A DNA stretch of 64,000 nucleotides from Bradysia coprophila (taxonomy: Eukaryota; Arthropoda; Insecta; Diptera; Sciaridae): assembly GCF_014529535.1 (NCBI RefSeq), contig NW_023503496.1, positions 1,178,001 to 1,242,000 of the forward strand, given 5' to 3'. Of this stretch, positions 25,800 through 38,739 are shown one piece after another; positions within the stretch are counted from its first letter, which is position 1, and each line of letters starts with the position of its first letter. The position numbers and the translations under genes are program-made. The notes under the pieces were generated by a model, which saw nothing but the letters and a program-made list of their open reading frames with translations, had not been told where the DNA came from and ran no database searches.

Positions 25800-28589
25800 C
25801 ACTCATACTAGCAAAACTGACCATCCGTCTTTATTCTTTATTGTTGAACACAATGCTCCCTAACTTCATATAACGTTTAATTAAGTGACTTTTTATAAAA
25901 AATTTTTTCTTAAATGAAAAAACTCTGAGTAAAAACTCTCTGAAACGTATAACGTTTCCATGCTTCTCGGTTTTTCAGAACTTATCGTAAGCTTGTCCTG
26001 ATAAAGTTGTCTGCTAACGTCTTAGAGCTAATTATAGCGAAATTCTCACCGACGAAAAACGGTTGGACGTGCGAGTAATTAAACTGACTCGAAAATTCAA
26101 ACTATTTACAAATTAGTGCTACGTGTCGTCGTTCATGGTTTGAACAGAGTTTCCCAGATAACTGTAGGACGTTTCAAATTAACATTACCAGTACAGACCG
26201 TGTGGTCTCGTTACACTTTGCTTTCATTCAGCTTGTACAACCATGTGACCCGAGTGTGATGGTTAAAACACACACGTGAGTTGGTTTTATATACAAAAAA
26301 GAAATGAAAAGGTTATACAACAGGTGCGGTTATAGATGGGACATAAATCGATTTTATTTCATTTTCACGTTGCTTTCTGTCTCATCATTTTAAATGTGAT
26401 AAACGGGAAAAAATGTTTTTTTCTTGATTCGTGAATTATAACCAAATGGAAGTTCATTTGGTTTTTAGCGTTATTATGATGATGATCGATCGATATGAAT
26501 ACGCATGCCTTGTAAACACGGTCTTATTTGTATTATTACGCCGACGGTATCCCGTGACCCATGTCCTGATATGATATATATCCCTTTCTTATATGGCATT
26601 TAAATGGAACACAGCAACTGTTTCGGAACAAAGGAAATTGAAATTCTCGAGACTACACACAATTTGCGATCGTTGTTCAATCGTGCGAAGAATTTCTTTA
26701 AACGTTCACGGTGCAATTCACAGAGAATGACTAATTTCGACGATGCGTTACAATGTAGCAAAAATATTTTATTTTGAGCACTCGAAGCTATTTTATCTGG
26801 TCAGATGTGTACATTGTAAACAACAAAGGTTAAGCCTTCATAGATCTGCAGAGAATCAGTCTACTAATTTTGAATCAATGGCCACTTCATATACTAGATG
26901 AATCATGAACATGGGGTGCTGAAGCCTAAGCCAATCTACAATTCGTCAGAAGAGCTAATTTTGGGGCAAGAGCCTCTTGGAAAAAGAATTAGGATCTATC
27001 CGAAAAGTGGCAAAAACCGAGCCTAGCTTTACATAACGACAACGACAAGTAAGACACGATGTCAATCCAAGCAGTAAAATTTTTATATGGCCAGCAGAAA
27101 ATAATGTACTAGATTTCTGGCAGTTCATTACTAAACAAGTTCGAGTCTACATAGCATAGTCTGTCAGTGTTCCTTTCGTACAGGGAGGAGGCATATTTAT
27201 TTTGTGTGAGTTAAAACACTCACATGTAAATTATATGTATTCATTTTAGGCCCTATGTAGTATGGACCTATGTGACATGGGAGATGTCAAATCACATTTG
27301 ACGGTTCATGCTGAAAGTTTGAAATCTGCGAGACAAAAATGTTTCTTTTGTTCAACTGTCAACAAACACAAAAAACAGCGACCTCAAGCCGAGTTTACCT
27401 CAAACCTATTTTGGTCTTTGTCTTTAAAACATTGGAAATTTTTACTTTTGGTATATGTCAAGTGTCACGTCGCAATGCGAGTCTACGTCTACATGTCCAG
27501 ATATTGTTATACAAGTAACATAAGTTGAAAGGGTACAATATCATCATCGACTTAATGTGATACGTAGTCACGTACTGCCTTTTCAGCATTAAAAAACTTA
27601 TCGATACATAATAGTAACCCATAGTAACCCATGGGTCACTCTGGTAATAAAATTCGTATTATCAAATATGACCAAAATTACTACGTTTCTCGCGCAGGAC
27701 AATTATCGAATTATAAGAAAAATTAAATTTTTTGTTTTTTGTTTTTGTTTTTTTGTTTTAAATAATCGAACAGTGTCGACAGAGGTTTTTTGATGCTTCA
27801 GAAGAGTCATCCTCGTGGTAATGAAGCCTAATCACTGAAATTTTACTTTTCTTATAATTCGCTAATTGAACACGTCCCCTCTATGCATTTAGACATTTAC
27901 GTATAACACGAAGTAATTTTGTTCAGTGACTTGAGCAGCGTTTAATGTTTCAAATGCAGTCGATACTATACAAACCGAAAGTAGATATTAAGTACGACTG
28001 ACCATCATTCCGAATTATCACACTCGTTCTACCGTTGAGGAAATAAGACAACTAGAAGGCCAAAATGTATAAAAACTTGCGGGTTACTCTAGCCAGCACA
28101 ATAAACTTGTCACATAAAATTGTGTAAAGTTATACTGGATAGTTATACCGCATAAACAACCGAAAAGTAATCACATATTGTATTATGCCATATCACCATA
28201 AAATGAAGAAATATTGAATCGATTCCACAATTTTTCATTGAAGTTTCGAAAATATCAAAAGACATAAAATGCAAAAAAAGGGAAGGGAAAAATAGTCTGA
28301 GAGCACCACTTCCATATGAGTTCTTCATAGAGCACAACGGTTTTATGCTTTATTGTCACACATTGATGGAAAATATTTTCGAGCTCTTTTGTTTGTGAGT
28401 TCTAACAAGGCTTTAACGAGGGGGGATATTTAAATGGATATCTCATGTTACATTGTAGAGACACAAAATTGGTGTCAAAGAGTAGTCATTAGTGCAACGT
28501 TCAATGTGGAAAAAATCACATTTTCATTGAAAGGCCAATAGTGCCAGGCAAAATGTAAATTCTACTCATAGTGGCGCGAAAAACACCTA
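25800..28589. other. Non-coding stretch with one MITE
   Basis: No gene supported. A MITE-like inverted repeat lies at about 27705-27866, with arms CGAATTATAAGAAAAATTAAA and the inverse ending TTATAATTCGCTAAT; it is a relative of 32216-32331. The ORF at 27262-27528 has no recognised motif and no splice-linked partner. Confidence 0.45.
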
Positions 28590-28820
28590 ATTCCAACTTT
28601 TCTTTTGTTATACTGTCAAAGTTGACAGGAGAATAAAAGAAAAACTTGAATTAGGTCTCTTTCGCGTCGGTATGTTGCTAAACATAGCAACGAAGATTAG
28701 GCCTAATTTTTCTTTACACTTAGTGACGCGACGGAAACCTAATTCAAGTTTTTCTTCTGTCAAGTTTGACAGTATAACAAAAAAAAATGAATTAGGTCTC
28801 TTTCGCGACAGTATGTGCAG
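28590..28820. repeat. Double copy of the CTGTCAAGTTTGACAG MITE family
   Basis: Two copies stand back to back. Each has CCTAATTCAAGTTTTTCTT or a variant, then the TGTCAAAGTTGACAGG or CTGTCAAGTTTGACAG core, then GAATTAGGTCTCTTTCGCG. The palindromic core and flanking arms would form hairpins. Non-coding. Confidence 0.65.
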
Positions 28821-31802
28821 CTACAGTTAGCATATTATCGTTAGGAAACCGAAATTGTCAAATATTTTCGTCTTCGGATGTTTCAAATTGATGCAATCAA
28901 ATGCACATTGGCTCTTGGCCTAAAACATCGTTGTAGGAAATAGAGGAAAACCAAATCAAAATCGTAAACTTACCAATTTCTGTCTTTCGAAGCTGCTACG
29001 ACAATAAAATTTGAAAATTGATGGAAGTGGTATTCAGCTATTGATCTGCTGTTGAACAACACTCAATGATAAACGATTTTTCAAAGTTTTGCTGTTGCTT
29101 ATTACGAGAGTATTAATGTCCTCAAACTCAACTATAAAACTTCACAAACTGTTACAACACTATCAGTTTTACCAGAATATCATTCCGTGTTAATTAATTC
29201 ACTGACAAACAAACATGCAAACCACTTCAACTTTGGCAAATAAATCGTCAACGCGATTACTCTTTTCAAATTGTGTCTTCGAATCAATTCAGATTTTCGT
29301 TCACATAATTATTTATGTCCATTCTCGTTCTCTCACATTTTTTCTTCTTCTCCTTTTTTGATAAATTGTTCGCCACTACTAATTAATCATCGTCTTAATT
29401 ATACATCTAGCGGGGTTCTTTCGGTTTGTCCTCTCTATGACAATGCAGAAAAAAAATCGATTTTAATTGATAGCGAAAGAGATAATACTGAGATTACAGT
29501 GGATTTACACGCACAACTCATCGGTGGCCGGCGGTGCCTAGGTGCCTAATTTTGTGGATTTACGTGGATCCGATCACTACTGCATTCAAAACATCATTAT
29601 TTTCACTCACAAATGACTTGTACCCGTTTAAAATTGGGGGTCATACAATCACACAAGCGATAGTGAAGAAGAAAAATCGCCAAACCTATCACTGGCCAAA
29701 AGATAGTGTCTATAAGAGTAGATGACACCCGAACATTTCTAGAGAATCATAAGCAAAATGAAACGCAAACCGAATGGTTGCAAAATAATTTTTTTTCATT
29801 TTCGTTATGATTTGCTAGAAATTTGCGGGTGTGAATATAAGACTTTAACTTATGGTTCAATGAATTTATCAACTGGTTGGATGTGGACAGTTTTAACGAT
29901 TCTAAATAGAACTGTCGGGCGCACTTTCGCTAAATTTGTCATTATATCATGAGTTACTCTAGGTTTAGATACACACACATAGCGATGCGAAAAAGACTTA
30001 ATCCTAATTTGTCTTTTGTTCTTCTGTCACGTTTGACTGTATAACAAAAGAAAACTTCGAATTATGTCTCTTTCGTGTCGCTATGTGTAGTTCCAGTTAA
30101 GCTCACTTCTCGCTCGGCTAATTGAAAGTTATTGTCTTGGAAATATCAGCTCGTATGCGATATGATATAATGGCACAGTTTGTACGCTGCGACGGTATTA
30201 CTGAAACTGTTATAAAACTGTACTTCGATCGAATTCCCTGTAGGTGATACTTAAAATGAACTTCCTCGTTTTTTTTGCACATTAAGAGATGGGCCATTAA
30301 TCGGAAAAATATTCTCAATGACACAGCATAAAACACGTTCTCTCTTGCGAAATCCTTTCTTTCTTTTTCGCTTCACTCTTTGGTATACACCTTTTTTTCC
30401 CACAGACAATGAACTCTTGATTTGTGAACCGTTCGTAATGGTGTATAGATGAATTGATTGTTGCCGACTGTAAGAAGCGAGAGTTCGTTGAATTTTATTT
30501 TATTTTATCGATATTTCTGGTGATTAAGAGCAAGGTTCATCATCATCGCTGAATCATAAATAACGAATGGATGGAAAAATCGGTGGAAGAGAAAGGTTAC
30601 TCGATGGGGAAGAGGTGGGCGATCGGGTAAGTTTTTCTTTAATAAAATTTTCACTTTGTGTTATAAAAAAGCGACCTACTCGTAACCTGATGGTCCGGGT
30701 TTGAGCGTCAATATTCTTGTTAATCAATTGTTCCCAAGTTGTGAATCACAACTTCACATTTTTCTACGTAACAATAATGTCGGAATGGTTAGTGTAGTTC
30801 GGGGAAGTGAACGTAAGAACGTGATTTCCGTTCGAGGTAGAGCAGAGAGCTTTTTGGGATTTTAATTCGAAAAATCTCTGAGAAAACTCCGAAAAATTCG
30901 GAGAAAATTTTAGGAATTTTCTCCGAATTTTCGGAATGAAAATTTCCAAAATGAGCTCTGATGTATATTGTACCTTCTGATACGACATACAAATATCTGA
31001 TTTACCAAACTGAAAGCAGGTCATGTAATGCAACGTACCTCGGTATAGCGTACAAGTATTCCGTTCCGTATGAACGTTTTTCTCATCGAATATTCCTTTT
31101 CATTCCACAACAACAACAACCACAACAAAATACCTAAAAGAGGAAGACATTTCCACCTTATCCCTAGCTGATTATTCGACCGCAACGACGCTAATGCCGT
31201 GCGATGCGACACAAAATTCCACAAAAAAAAATTATTTTTCCCTTCTGAGAATGCATCCACAAAAGCTGTGGAAAAGCCAGTGAACAAGTGTCCTATTTTA
31301 TGCTCCGAAAATATTGTTACAGCGCTGCATCAATGTAATGGCCTGTTACATCTGATTAATGGTATACGGACGGAAAGTTTTTACAGAGTGTGTAGAGTAC
31401 TTTACACAAAATAATGTCTTTTTTATGGCTGTTTCCGACTTTAAACACATCTCTCTGTGGTACATACACAGACTGCATTTTACTTGTGCCGTTTGATAAT
31501 CACATTTTGACTGTTTACATCAAGACCGAGATTAAAAGTTGAGATGCGGACGGTTTTTGAGGCGCGATGAACAAAGTGGAATTTATGAAGGGCTTACAAC
31601 AGTCATTTCAATCCAGTGAATTACTGACAGAAATGATATCTTAAGATTAAGGAATTACACTGTTAGCCTTTCTGAAACGGCTAATCATATGTTATCGGCA
31701 GCAACGACAGAAATATGAGCGATAACCTGCGATCTGTGTAAACATACACAGTAAAATGAATGGTTAAACAAATGAAGTAAAAGATTTAGTTATTAAACCG
31801 TG
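28821..31802. other. Non-coding stretch
   Basis: No gene supported. A further copy of the CTGTCA(A/C)GTTTGAC family lies at 29960-30095. A local inverted repeat with CTCCGAAAAATTCGGAGAA is at about 30885-30930. ORFs on both strands here have no motif. Confidence 0.4.
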
Positions 31803-31945
31803 CTGCCCTTTTAAGCCAAAACACCGTATCGCATTGTCTGTGTGCTTTGGAGAGCTTTCAAAATACCAAAAAAGCTCTCGAAAGCTCCTTAAAAGGAAAT
31901 TCACAGTTGCGACACGGTGTTATGGCTTAAAATGGCAGCGCGATA
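31803..31945. mobile_element. Small MITE, TTTTAAGCCAAAACACCGTA family
   Basis: Arms TTTTAAGCCAAAACACCGTA and the inverse CACGGTGTTATGGCTTAAAA flank a centre with AAAGCTCTCGAAAGCTC. This uninterrupted copy is the reference for the interrupted element at 17291-17928. Non-coding. Confidence 0.7.
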
Positions 31946-32215
31946 CGTTTACTGTTTCTGAAAGGTAGTTTTGACACAATGGAAAAGATCAAGATTTACC
32001 CATTCTCCACGTTCTCATGTGTTCAATAGATGGGTTCAGTAGGAAATTAGAATGAAAATTAGACCCAAGCATGTGACAACATGTGACAACATAGACAGTT
32101 GACAAAAAGAATGTGGAATTCACTGGGGGCTAAGGGTGATTGAATATAAAATGCAACAGAACTGATTGAAACTGTTGTGTATGGATATGAATACTTCAAA
32201 TGGAGAAAGTGGACT

Positions 32216-32331
32216 TTAGCGAATTATAAGAAAAATAAATTTTAATTTTTTCTTTACTAATTTCTTACCGATAGTAGAACCGATCGACCGATAGCAGTAA
32301 AAAAATTTATTTTTCTTATAATTCGCTAATG
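32216..32331. mobile_element. Small MITE, TAGCGAATTATAAGAAAAAT family
   Basis: About 116 bp. The arms TAGCGAATTATAAGAAAAAT and the inverse ATTTTTCTTATAATTCGCTA are near-perfect over roughly 28 bp. A related copy lies at 27705-27866; both are followed by GACACGTCCCCT or ACACGTCCCCT, so that sequence may be part of the element or of a shared target. Confidence 0.7.
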
Positions 32332-35300
32332 TGACACGTCCCCTTTTCGCATTTGAACTATTTCTGTGTTTTGATTTCAACAAGATTGTATTGTCTTAAA
32401 ACGATCGGAACATTTGTCCTCGACTCGGCCCACGTAATTTCACACTGCAAACATATCCCGATTCGAACCCAGTTCTCTATCAGAAATTTGCATCGGAAAC
32501 CTTAAAGGCAACAAAAGTTCCGATTTATTTGTTGATCAACGAACGAACATTCTCACCCATACAATAAATCATAAAATGTCCTATCGCGAGCACCTTCTTC
32601 AACTTTAACATACCGACTACACCAACAATCATGTTACAGTGTACACAATCCGTTCATTTAACCAAAACACAACATTCACATTCGGCGTGTGTAATACACA
32701 CACGAAAAACGTTAAAATTATCGATTTTCGTGTGTTCATCTCAATTTCCCATTTAACTTGGCAAAGTAAATTCCCGAAAAAAAGGAAACTTTTTTTTTTG
32801 GAGATAATTACAAAATATAAATTTTATCGCCCATGCGTATGCCGAGTAGGCCACCGTTACAACGGCAAGAAAAAATAAAAAGAAAATCCCCAATCTCAAT
32901 GTAATACACATAGAGGCATGATATGAGGTCGGGGGGTTCTATAAGGACAAACATGCCGAAAAAAAAATGTTTCATTCCGTTTCCCCAGAAGAAGCGAACA
33001 CAAGAGAAGTAGAAATTTCGTGTGGCGTTTTGTCTGCGAGTTGGATTTTCTTAAAGTTTGGTTTCATTTTGATATTGAAACACATATCACAATACCGCCA
33101 CATCTCCCCTTTACACTTTTTTTTCCTATCTTATCGATACAATTCGAGGTTAGAGGCAAAAAAAACATTTTTTTTTTCCCCAAACTTTTTCTTTAACGGA
33201 TAACCACCCACTGATAGACACTGGTGGAAACAAAATTTTTTGATTTTCGGCTTTCTATTTCGAAAAAGCAAAAAAAAAAAATTTCGGTTCGCCTGACTCA
33301 TTTCAGTAAAAAATAAGTCAGCGCTACTGAAAAGCAGGACATCTCGGAAATGGTGCATATCGCGACGACATTCGCCAATTTTTTTTTTCTTTTTTTTTTC
33401 ATACATCGCATCCAACTAGAGCACATCAAATACTCTGCAGTATAAGTGGCCGTACGAGATGAAGAACGAAGACAAAAAGAAAAAAAATCATCGAAAGTCA
33501 AAGGACGAACGGAAAGAAACAACAACGAGAAAATCCAGTTAAATTTTTCGTCTTAATTTAACGATATATTTGTGCCACACAGGCGTTGTGTAATGTTAAC
33601 CGATTGGATCAAATTCTTTTTTTTTGTTTCATTAAATTCACCCTCAACATTTAATCCTAATGTGGTTGCTGGTAACGCCAATGTGGAACTATAAGTCTTT
33701 GTTCTTTGTCGTCACAATGCCTGGGGAGCGTTTAGAAGGCAAAACGTATGCACACTTTGTGCGGATAACGATGAAAGTGTTAAAGGAAAAAAAACGGAAA
33801 GTTTTTGCTTTAATGAAGAAAAACACAGAGCCACTTTGCATGTTGAAAAATATGGGGAGCCACTTGTACCACTCGAAAGAAAAGCCTTTTTTTTGTTCGT
33901 CACTCACAATGTTGCAATTTAGTGCATAGAAAGGAAGGAAATTCAATTTGTTTTCATGTAACCGTTTGGTTCTGGGAAAAAGACACCGATTTCATTGAAT
34001 CACAAGCACACAAAGTGGTTGAAATCTCAGTGAATGAGTTTGGATGTGAAGCAAGAGAAAAATTGTTGTACCGTCAATTCTTTCGCCAAAACTTAAGCGT
34101 TCCTTCAACCGCAGGTTTTTTTTTCTTCTCAACGCACTGAAATCTCCACTAACGTCCGTTCACCGACACTTTGTTGTTATATTAGGAGTCTCAATTGTCT
34201 TTCTTTTTCATCAATTTAATGGGGAGCCACACACGGTCCAACAAAATTTTCAACACACAAACTCTTTTTCAACGGATTTTCTTGGGGGTCGACTAGTTCA
34301 TTGAACGGTGGCCGATTCTCAACTAAGTAAAAGACAGTCAGATGCAAAATCGTTGATCGTCGGTTTGATTACATGTAGTACAATACCGTCGCAATACCAA
34401 CAGACATTACAAAATTAACACATTCAAACCGTTTGTATAGGGAAAATGGAGAAAATTTCGTTTCTAACTTTTCTCTCACCGTACGGTACATTTTCCACAC
34501 AACTGTTCGAATTAGTGTCGCGTTTCCCCATTGAAATAACTAGAGGTGTGCGCGGCAGTGATTTTTTGGTCGGCGCGATTTGTACTTAGTAATTCAGTAA
34601 TTTAGTTTAAATAGTTATATTCGAAACTCGTGCGACATGGTGGTAGTGATGTTAATCGGCACCCAAAATTACATACTCACACCAAAAAATGTTTGCATTT
34701 GACAGCGCCATCTCTCGACTATAACTCTATGGAAGTAATGTTAATTACAAACAAACGATGTTCCGTCGTTCCTATTCTATGGATCTAAAATATGGTTTCC
34801 ACTCAACAAAAAGTACTCTGTGTGAGAGACCGAGCTGTCAAGTAAGCAAAACAAAAATTGAAAGAACTTTTTTGTTAAGTGGAAATCAAGCCTAAACGTT
34901 ACACCTAATCTTCGTAACAAATTTTTGCAAGTTGTCGGTTGTTTAAATAAAAAGCCGCCGACAATTTATCGTCGTTATGGAAAGACATAATTGAGACAAA
35001 TAATGTCTAGCTTCAACGGGGAAATTTATTCTCTTAAGTTTACATGGTTTTTATGCACTCTTTCTCCCCGGTTTGGCATCCGAATTCAGTGCGGTATGTG
35101 CTGTTGTACGGAAAATATACAAAAATCTCTAACTTTTTTCTCAAACACCGTTTGCTGTGTTTTTCGTTTCCATTCGAAAGTCAGATGTTTTTTCTTGGTT
35201 CGATTTGAAAAAGCGCATGCGTTCAGCTTGTGATTGGTGAAGCATATAAAAAATTTCCCCTTTTCGGTTCTCAATCAACGGAAATTTACCATTAGAAATC

Positions 35301-35570
35301 TGTAGTGGGATTCTCAGTTTCTTTTCGTAGAAAGGGATTTTCCGATGAATGAGTGACGATATATGGGTTTTTTGAATGCTGATGGTATAGAAACAATAGA
35401 GTGTTTTACTTCAGACATTTAGCACAGTTTTAGCCATTGTTTTAGTGTCAAGTTTGTACAGTTGATCTGTAAGACAACACACTTGCTTTACTGTTATAAC
35501 GAAATAAAACACTATGATTGTCTTCTACTTGTCTACTTTCTATTGTCGACATGGAAATGGTCAAATTGAG
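32332..35570. other. Non-coding, low-complexity stretch
   Basis: No gene supported. Poly-A and poly-T runs are common (for example 33120-33275 and 33378-33405). They create many overlapping lysine- and phenylalanine-rich ORFs on both strands, which is typical of chance frames in AT-rich DNA. A relic of the AAAAAGTACTC family is at 34800-34890. Confidence 0.45.
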
Positions 35571-35955
35571 CACGTTAGTGGAGGGATTCTTTGGAAAACC
35601 AACCGTCCGAAATCGGACGCATTTTCCAGTGGACTTTTTTATATGTGCCTAGAAAGGAATTCGACCCTAGGAACCGAAACCACTTTCAAAAAAATTCTTC
35701 GAAGCTTGTGTGGCTAGCGAGAGGTTATCAAAAACTGAAAACTTGCACTTTTCTTACAAAAATTTCTCCGGGTACACGAGCCGTACATGGTCTTGTGGGG
35801 TGTTATTAGAAAGGTAATCACATGTACTATTGAGCCGAATAGTGACTTATTGGTTTTAAAATTCATCCACACTGAAATATGTGCAGTTGAAGTCTTCTTT
35901 TTACCTCATACGACCATGTACGTTTTGTGTACCTTGAGAAATTTCAGCGAGGAAA
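35571..35955. mobile_element. Truncated copy of the GAGGGATTC foldback family
   Basis: Starting at GGAGGGATTCTTTGG, this stretch matches the left half of the nested element at 45029-45807. Shared blocks include CGAAATCGGACGCATTTTC, TTTCAAAAAAATTCTTCG, AGCTTGTGTGGCTAG and GAAAACTTGCACTTTTCTTA. The right arm is largely missing. The ORFs at 35514-35809 are frames of this repeat. Confidence 0.65.
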
Positions 35956-36673
35956 GTCGAGAAAGAATGGATGGAAGTCAAGGCACTCGCACCGCATGCA
36001 CCAACAGAATTCGATGGTGATAATTTGTAGATTCCCTATACTCTCTATCGAGGAGTAAGATGACATATGATGATTAATTAAACAATATAGGCATGCATGC
36101 ACTCCCGATACTTCTGTGCTTCTGTCGCTCTTAAACAATATTTTTCGGCGTAAATTAAATTTGGAAATTACCAAATTTTGATAAGTAAATCAATGAATGA
36201 ATGAGACGGGCAGACAGTCTATCAAACACAAAACGAGATTACTGTCCTCAAAACTGCTCTAATCGAATCAGATTTATTTATCTCGCACAATTGCTGGCAA
36301 AGATTCGTTATTGTTTGATGCGCTTATCAATTCAAAATTTCTACTTTTGGTGATAAAGCTCACTCGAGAGAAATCATGGTGCCGATGCGGAGAAACGATA
36401 ACAGATGGCGTTGCGTAAAACGATTATTTTGTAGATCGCATCGATATTACTGCAGATTCTTCTTCGTTTAGACAAGACAAAAAAGGGGAATTCCAACGCA
36501 GAATAGGATGACTGCAATTTTGATATAATAGTAACGTTACTGCACGACATGGTTTCTTGTGTGGATTCACTGTTCACGATTCTATTTGCAGGCAGTTTAA
36601 TTCAAAGCCAATTCGTTATGTCTTCAATAAAGATTTAATTTACGTAAAACGACGAGAAAGTAAAATATTGGAC
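35956..36673. other. Non-coding stretch downstream of the protease gene
   Basis: This covers the 3' side of the minus-strand protease. No canonical AATAAA on the minus strand was found within 100 nt of its stop codon. No other feature seen. Confidence 0.4.
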
Positions 36674-38080
36674 TTATGCAGCAGCGTTGACATTGATGCG
36701 TCCATATCCGACGTGGTTGTTAGGTCTAGCACCTTCTGGTCGACCAACGCAAGTTCTTCCACCTGATACGTGAGCGAGGGCTGTACTGGTGAGACGTTCA
36801 TGTGCAGCAACAACGGTGCCACCGCGGGCTTGTAACACCAAAGCTACAGCTCCAGCAACATGAGGTGCTGCCATACTGGTTCCAGACAATGTTCGTAGAC
36901 CAGTATCGGCCAAATGGGAAGCAGAAACAACGCTGGTTCCGGGAGCGGCAACTTCGGGCTTCACGCTGTTATTTGGTCCAGGTCCTACACTGGAGAAGGT
37001 TGAAAGTGTGTTTGCTTCTGCGGTCGATCCAACACCGAAAGCAAGTGGTTGATCTCCTGGTGAACCAGCAGTGTTGCAATTTGTACCAGAGTTTCCTATA
37101 GCAAACACACCGGAAATGCCAGCGTTTCTCCATGCGGTAAGGATTTCATTGTAAAAGGTTGAACCTCCAGCACCACCCCAACTGTTGTTTACGACATGTG
37201 GAGCTCGGTTACATTGGGCATTAGCACCGTTTGTGTCGGTCGGGCAGGCCATGAAATTGCCGCACGTTAGAAGATCAAAGTTTGAGCAGAGGAGTGCTCC
37301 ACATCCGCGACAACCTATCCAACGAGATCCGGGTGCAACACCGATACCTCCAGTACCAGAGGCAGATCCAGTGCAGTGAGTTCCGTGTCCATTTGTGTCA
37401 GATGGAATTCCAGCGTTATTGTTTGGTGCACGCCAGTTATAGTTGTGAGTTTCTCCAGGGTTGTTACCACGGTATGTTCCACTGAGGAATTGATGTGTAT
37501 GGCGAGCACCAGTATCAGTTACTCCAACAGTAATACCAGTTCCGGTGATGCCTCGAGCCCAGGCAGCTGGAGCTTGTACATTTACGACGCCCCATTGATT
37601 CTGGATGGTGTTGTTGAATTCTCTGATGTCATAGGTTTCGCCTTCCTCGACTTGTTCCAATGGGATGAAAGTTTCAGCGATCAGGGCTTCAACGTCCGGG
37701 TGATTTCTCAACAATTCAATGGTTTCTCGGTCGACGTCACGAACGATGAGTTCATTTGAGATCCAAAGTTGATCGAGACGATGTGCCTTGCCAGCAATAC
37801 GAGTTTTCTCCAAAACAGCTACAACATCAGCTTGGACAACATCGGCTTGGTTCTTGAGGATGGCGTGCTGAGCGTTCAAGATAGCATCACGAGTCTTCAG
37901 TTTCAAACCGTAGAAACGATCCCATGCTGACTTGGTGTCGGCACGACGGAATTTGACCAAAACGTTGATGAGTTCGGATTCATCGAGGTTGTTGTAGATT
38001 TCTTCTTCAACACGGGCGGTTGGATTGGCAAGCGCCAAGCAAGCAAGTCCGAAGACTACTAAAGCAATTTGATACTTCAT
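36674..38080 (-). CDS. Secreted subtilisin-like serine protease (S8, bacillopeptidase F-like)
   Basis: This single uninterrupted frame encodes 468 residues; the ATG at 38078-38080 is chosen because a signal peptide follows at once (residues 1-18, hydrophobic VVFGLACLALA). Residues of about 20-150 look like an inhibitory propeptide. The peptidase domain runs from about 160 to 465. The catalytic triad is visible: D189 in GVTDTG, H232 in NGHGTH, and S402 in SGTSMAAPHVAG; the oxyanion-hole Asn is probably N330 in AIGNSG. At least eight cysteines (for example C236, C257, C260, C265, C273, C279, C290 and C335) suggest extracellular disulfides. It should cleave proteins outside the cell, perhaps in the gut, which is an inference. 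The lack of introns and the bacillopeptidase-F-like core differ from ordinary insect proprotein convertases and make gene transfer worth testing. GC content is higher than in the flanks, as expected for coding DNA. Confidence 0.93.
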   Translation of the reverse strand: MKYQIALVVFGLACLALANPTARVEEEIYNNLDESELINVLVKFRRADTKSAWDRFYGLKLKTRDAILNAQHAILKNQADVVQADVVAVLEKTRIAGKAHRLDQLWISNELIVRDVDRETIELLRNHPDVEALIAETFIPLEQVEEGETYDIREFNNTIQNQWGVVNVQAPAAWARGITGTGITVGVTDTGARHTHQFLSGTYRGNNPGETHNYNWRAPNNNAGIPSDTNGHGTHCTGSASGTGGIGVAPGSRWIGCRGCGALLCSNFDLLTCGNFMACPTDTNGANAQCNRAPHVVNNSWGGAGGSTFYNEILTAWRNAGISGVFAIGNSGTNCNTAGSPGDQPLAFGVGSTAEANTLSTFSSVGPGPNNSVKPEVAAPGTSVVSASHLADTGLRTLSGTSMAAPHVAGAVALVLQARGGTVVAAHERLTSTALAHVSGGRTCVGRPEGARPNNHVGYGRINVNAAA

Positions 38081-38130
38081 GTCGTGACAACCACTTTTTG
38101 TAATGTGTGCCGAACCGTCGATGCAATGTC

Positions 38131-38140
38131 CTTTTATATC
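38131..38140 (-). promoter_or_regulatory. TATA box of the protease gene
   Basis: On the minus strand the sequence GATATAAAAG lies about 50 nt upstream of the ATG. This spacing leaves a 5' leader of only about 20-30 nt, common for highly expressed secreted insect proteins. Confidence 0.6.
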
Positions 38141-38739
38141 GCGGCCGTTCTGTTTTTGTTTTGTAATATTTGAGCGATAGGATATCTTGTCAATTGAATG
38201 GGAGACGCAGATATCACATGAAATCGAAGCGATATGAAAATGAGCGTAAACCGAAGATAAGTCAAAACAATACGAAACCAAATCTCTCAATTGAATTGCC
38301 TGACGAGGATAAGATTAACATTATCTGACGTACATATCGCTCAATACCGTAATCTTCCAGCTCCACTATCTGTGACGTTCGTGGCACAAGGAAAACAGAG
38401 GGCTCGGTAACAACAACGTTTTCCTGACGTGGACTAACATAATCTGGACTTGCGTAATACAGGTCCAATTGCAACACCAATGTGGTCTGACGGATTTCTG
38501 TTTCCAAAATTAGATCTCAGTACAATTCCATGTACTAAATGACAGATAAGGTAATTTACCGAATAACAAACAATCAGGCAAAATAAGGCCCTTATCTGGT
38601 GGGTTTTTTATTGAAATTATCGACAAGAAATGCTTAATCATTTCGAAATTTCTCGTAGATTTGTATTCCGAGTGGTTTTTCAATGAAAATAAATTTTTGA
38701 ATGAATCGGGAGTCCTGATAAAACAAAGTGTACATACAA

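Noticed and set aside
33120..33420. Lysine/phenylalanine-rich ORFs
   Set aside because: They come from poly-A and poly-T runs, overlap on both strands and lack motifs.
35514..35809. Two overlapping ORFs on plus
   Set aside because: They are frames of a truncated GAGGGATTC foldback copy, matching 45029-45807 at the DNA level.
36557..37759. Several plus-strand ORFs opposite the protease
   Set aside because: They are antisense shadows of the protease coding sequence.
38262..38507. Minus-strand ORF just upstream of the protease, with protein-like composition
   Set aside because: It begins at a TTG, not an ATG, has no splice-linked partner and no recognised motif.
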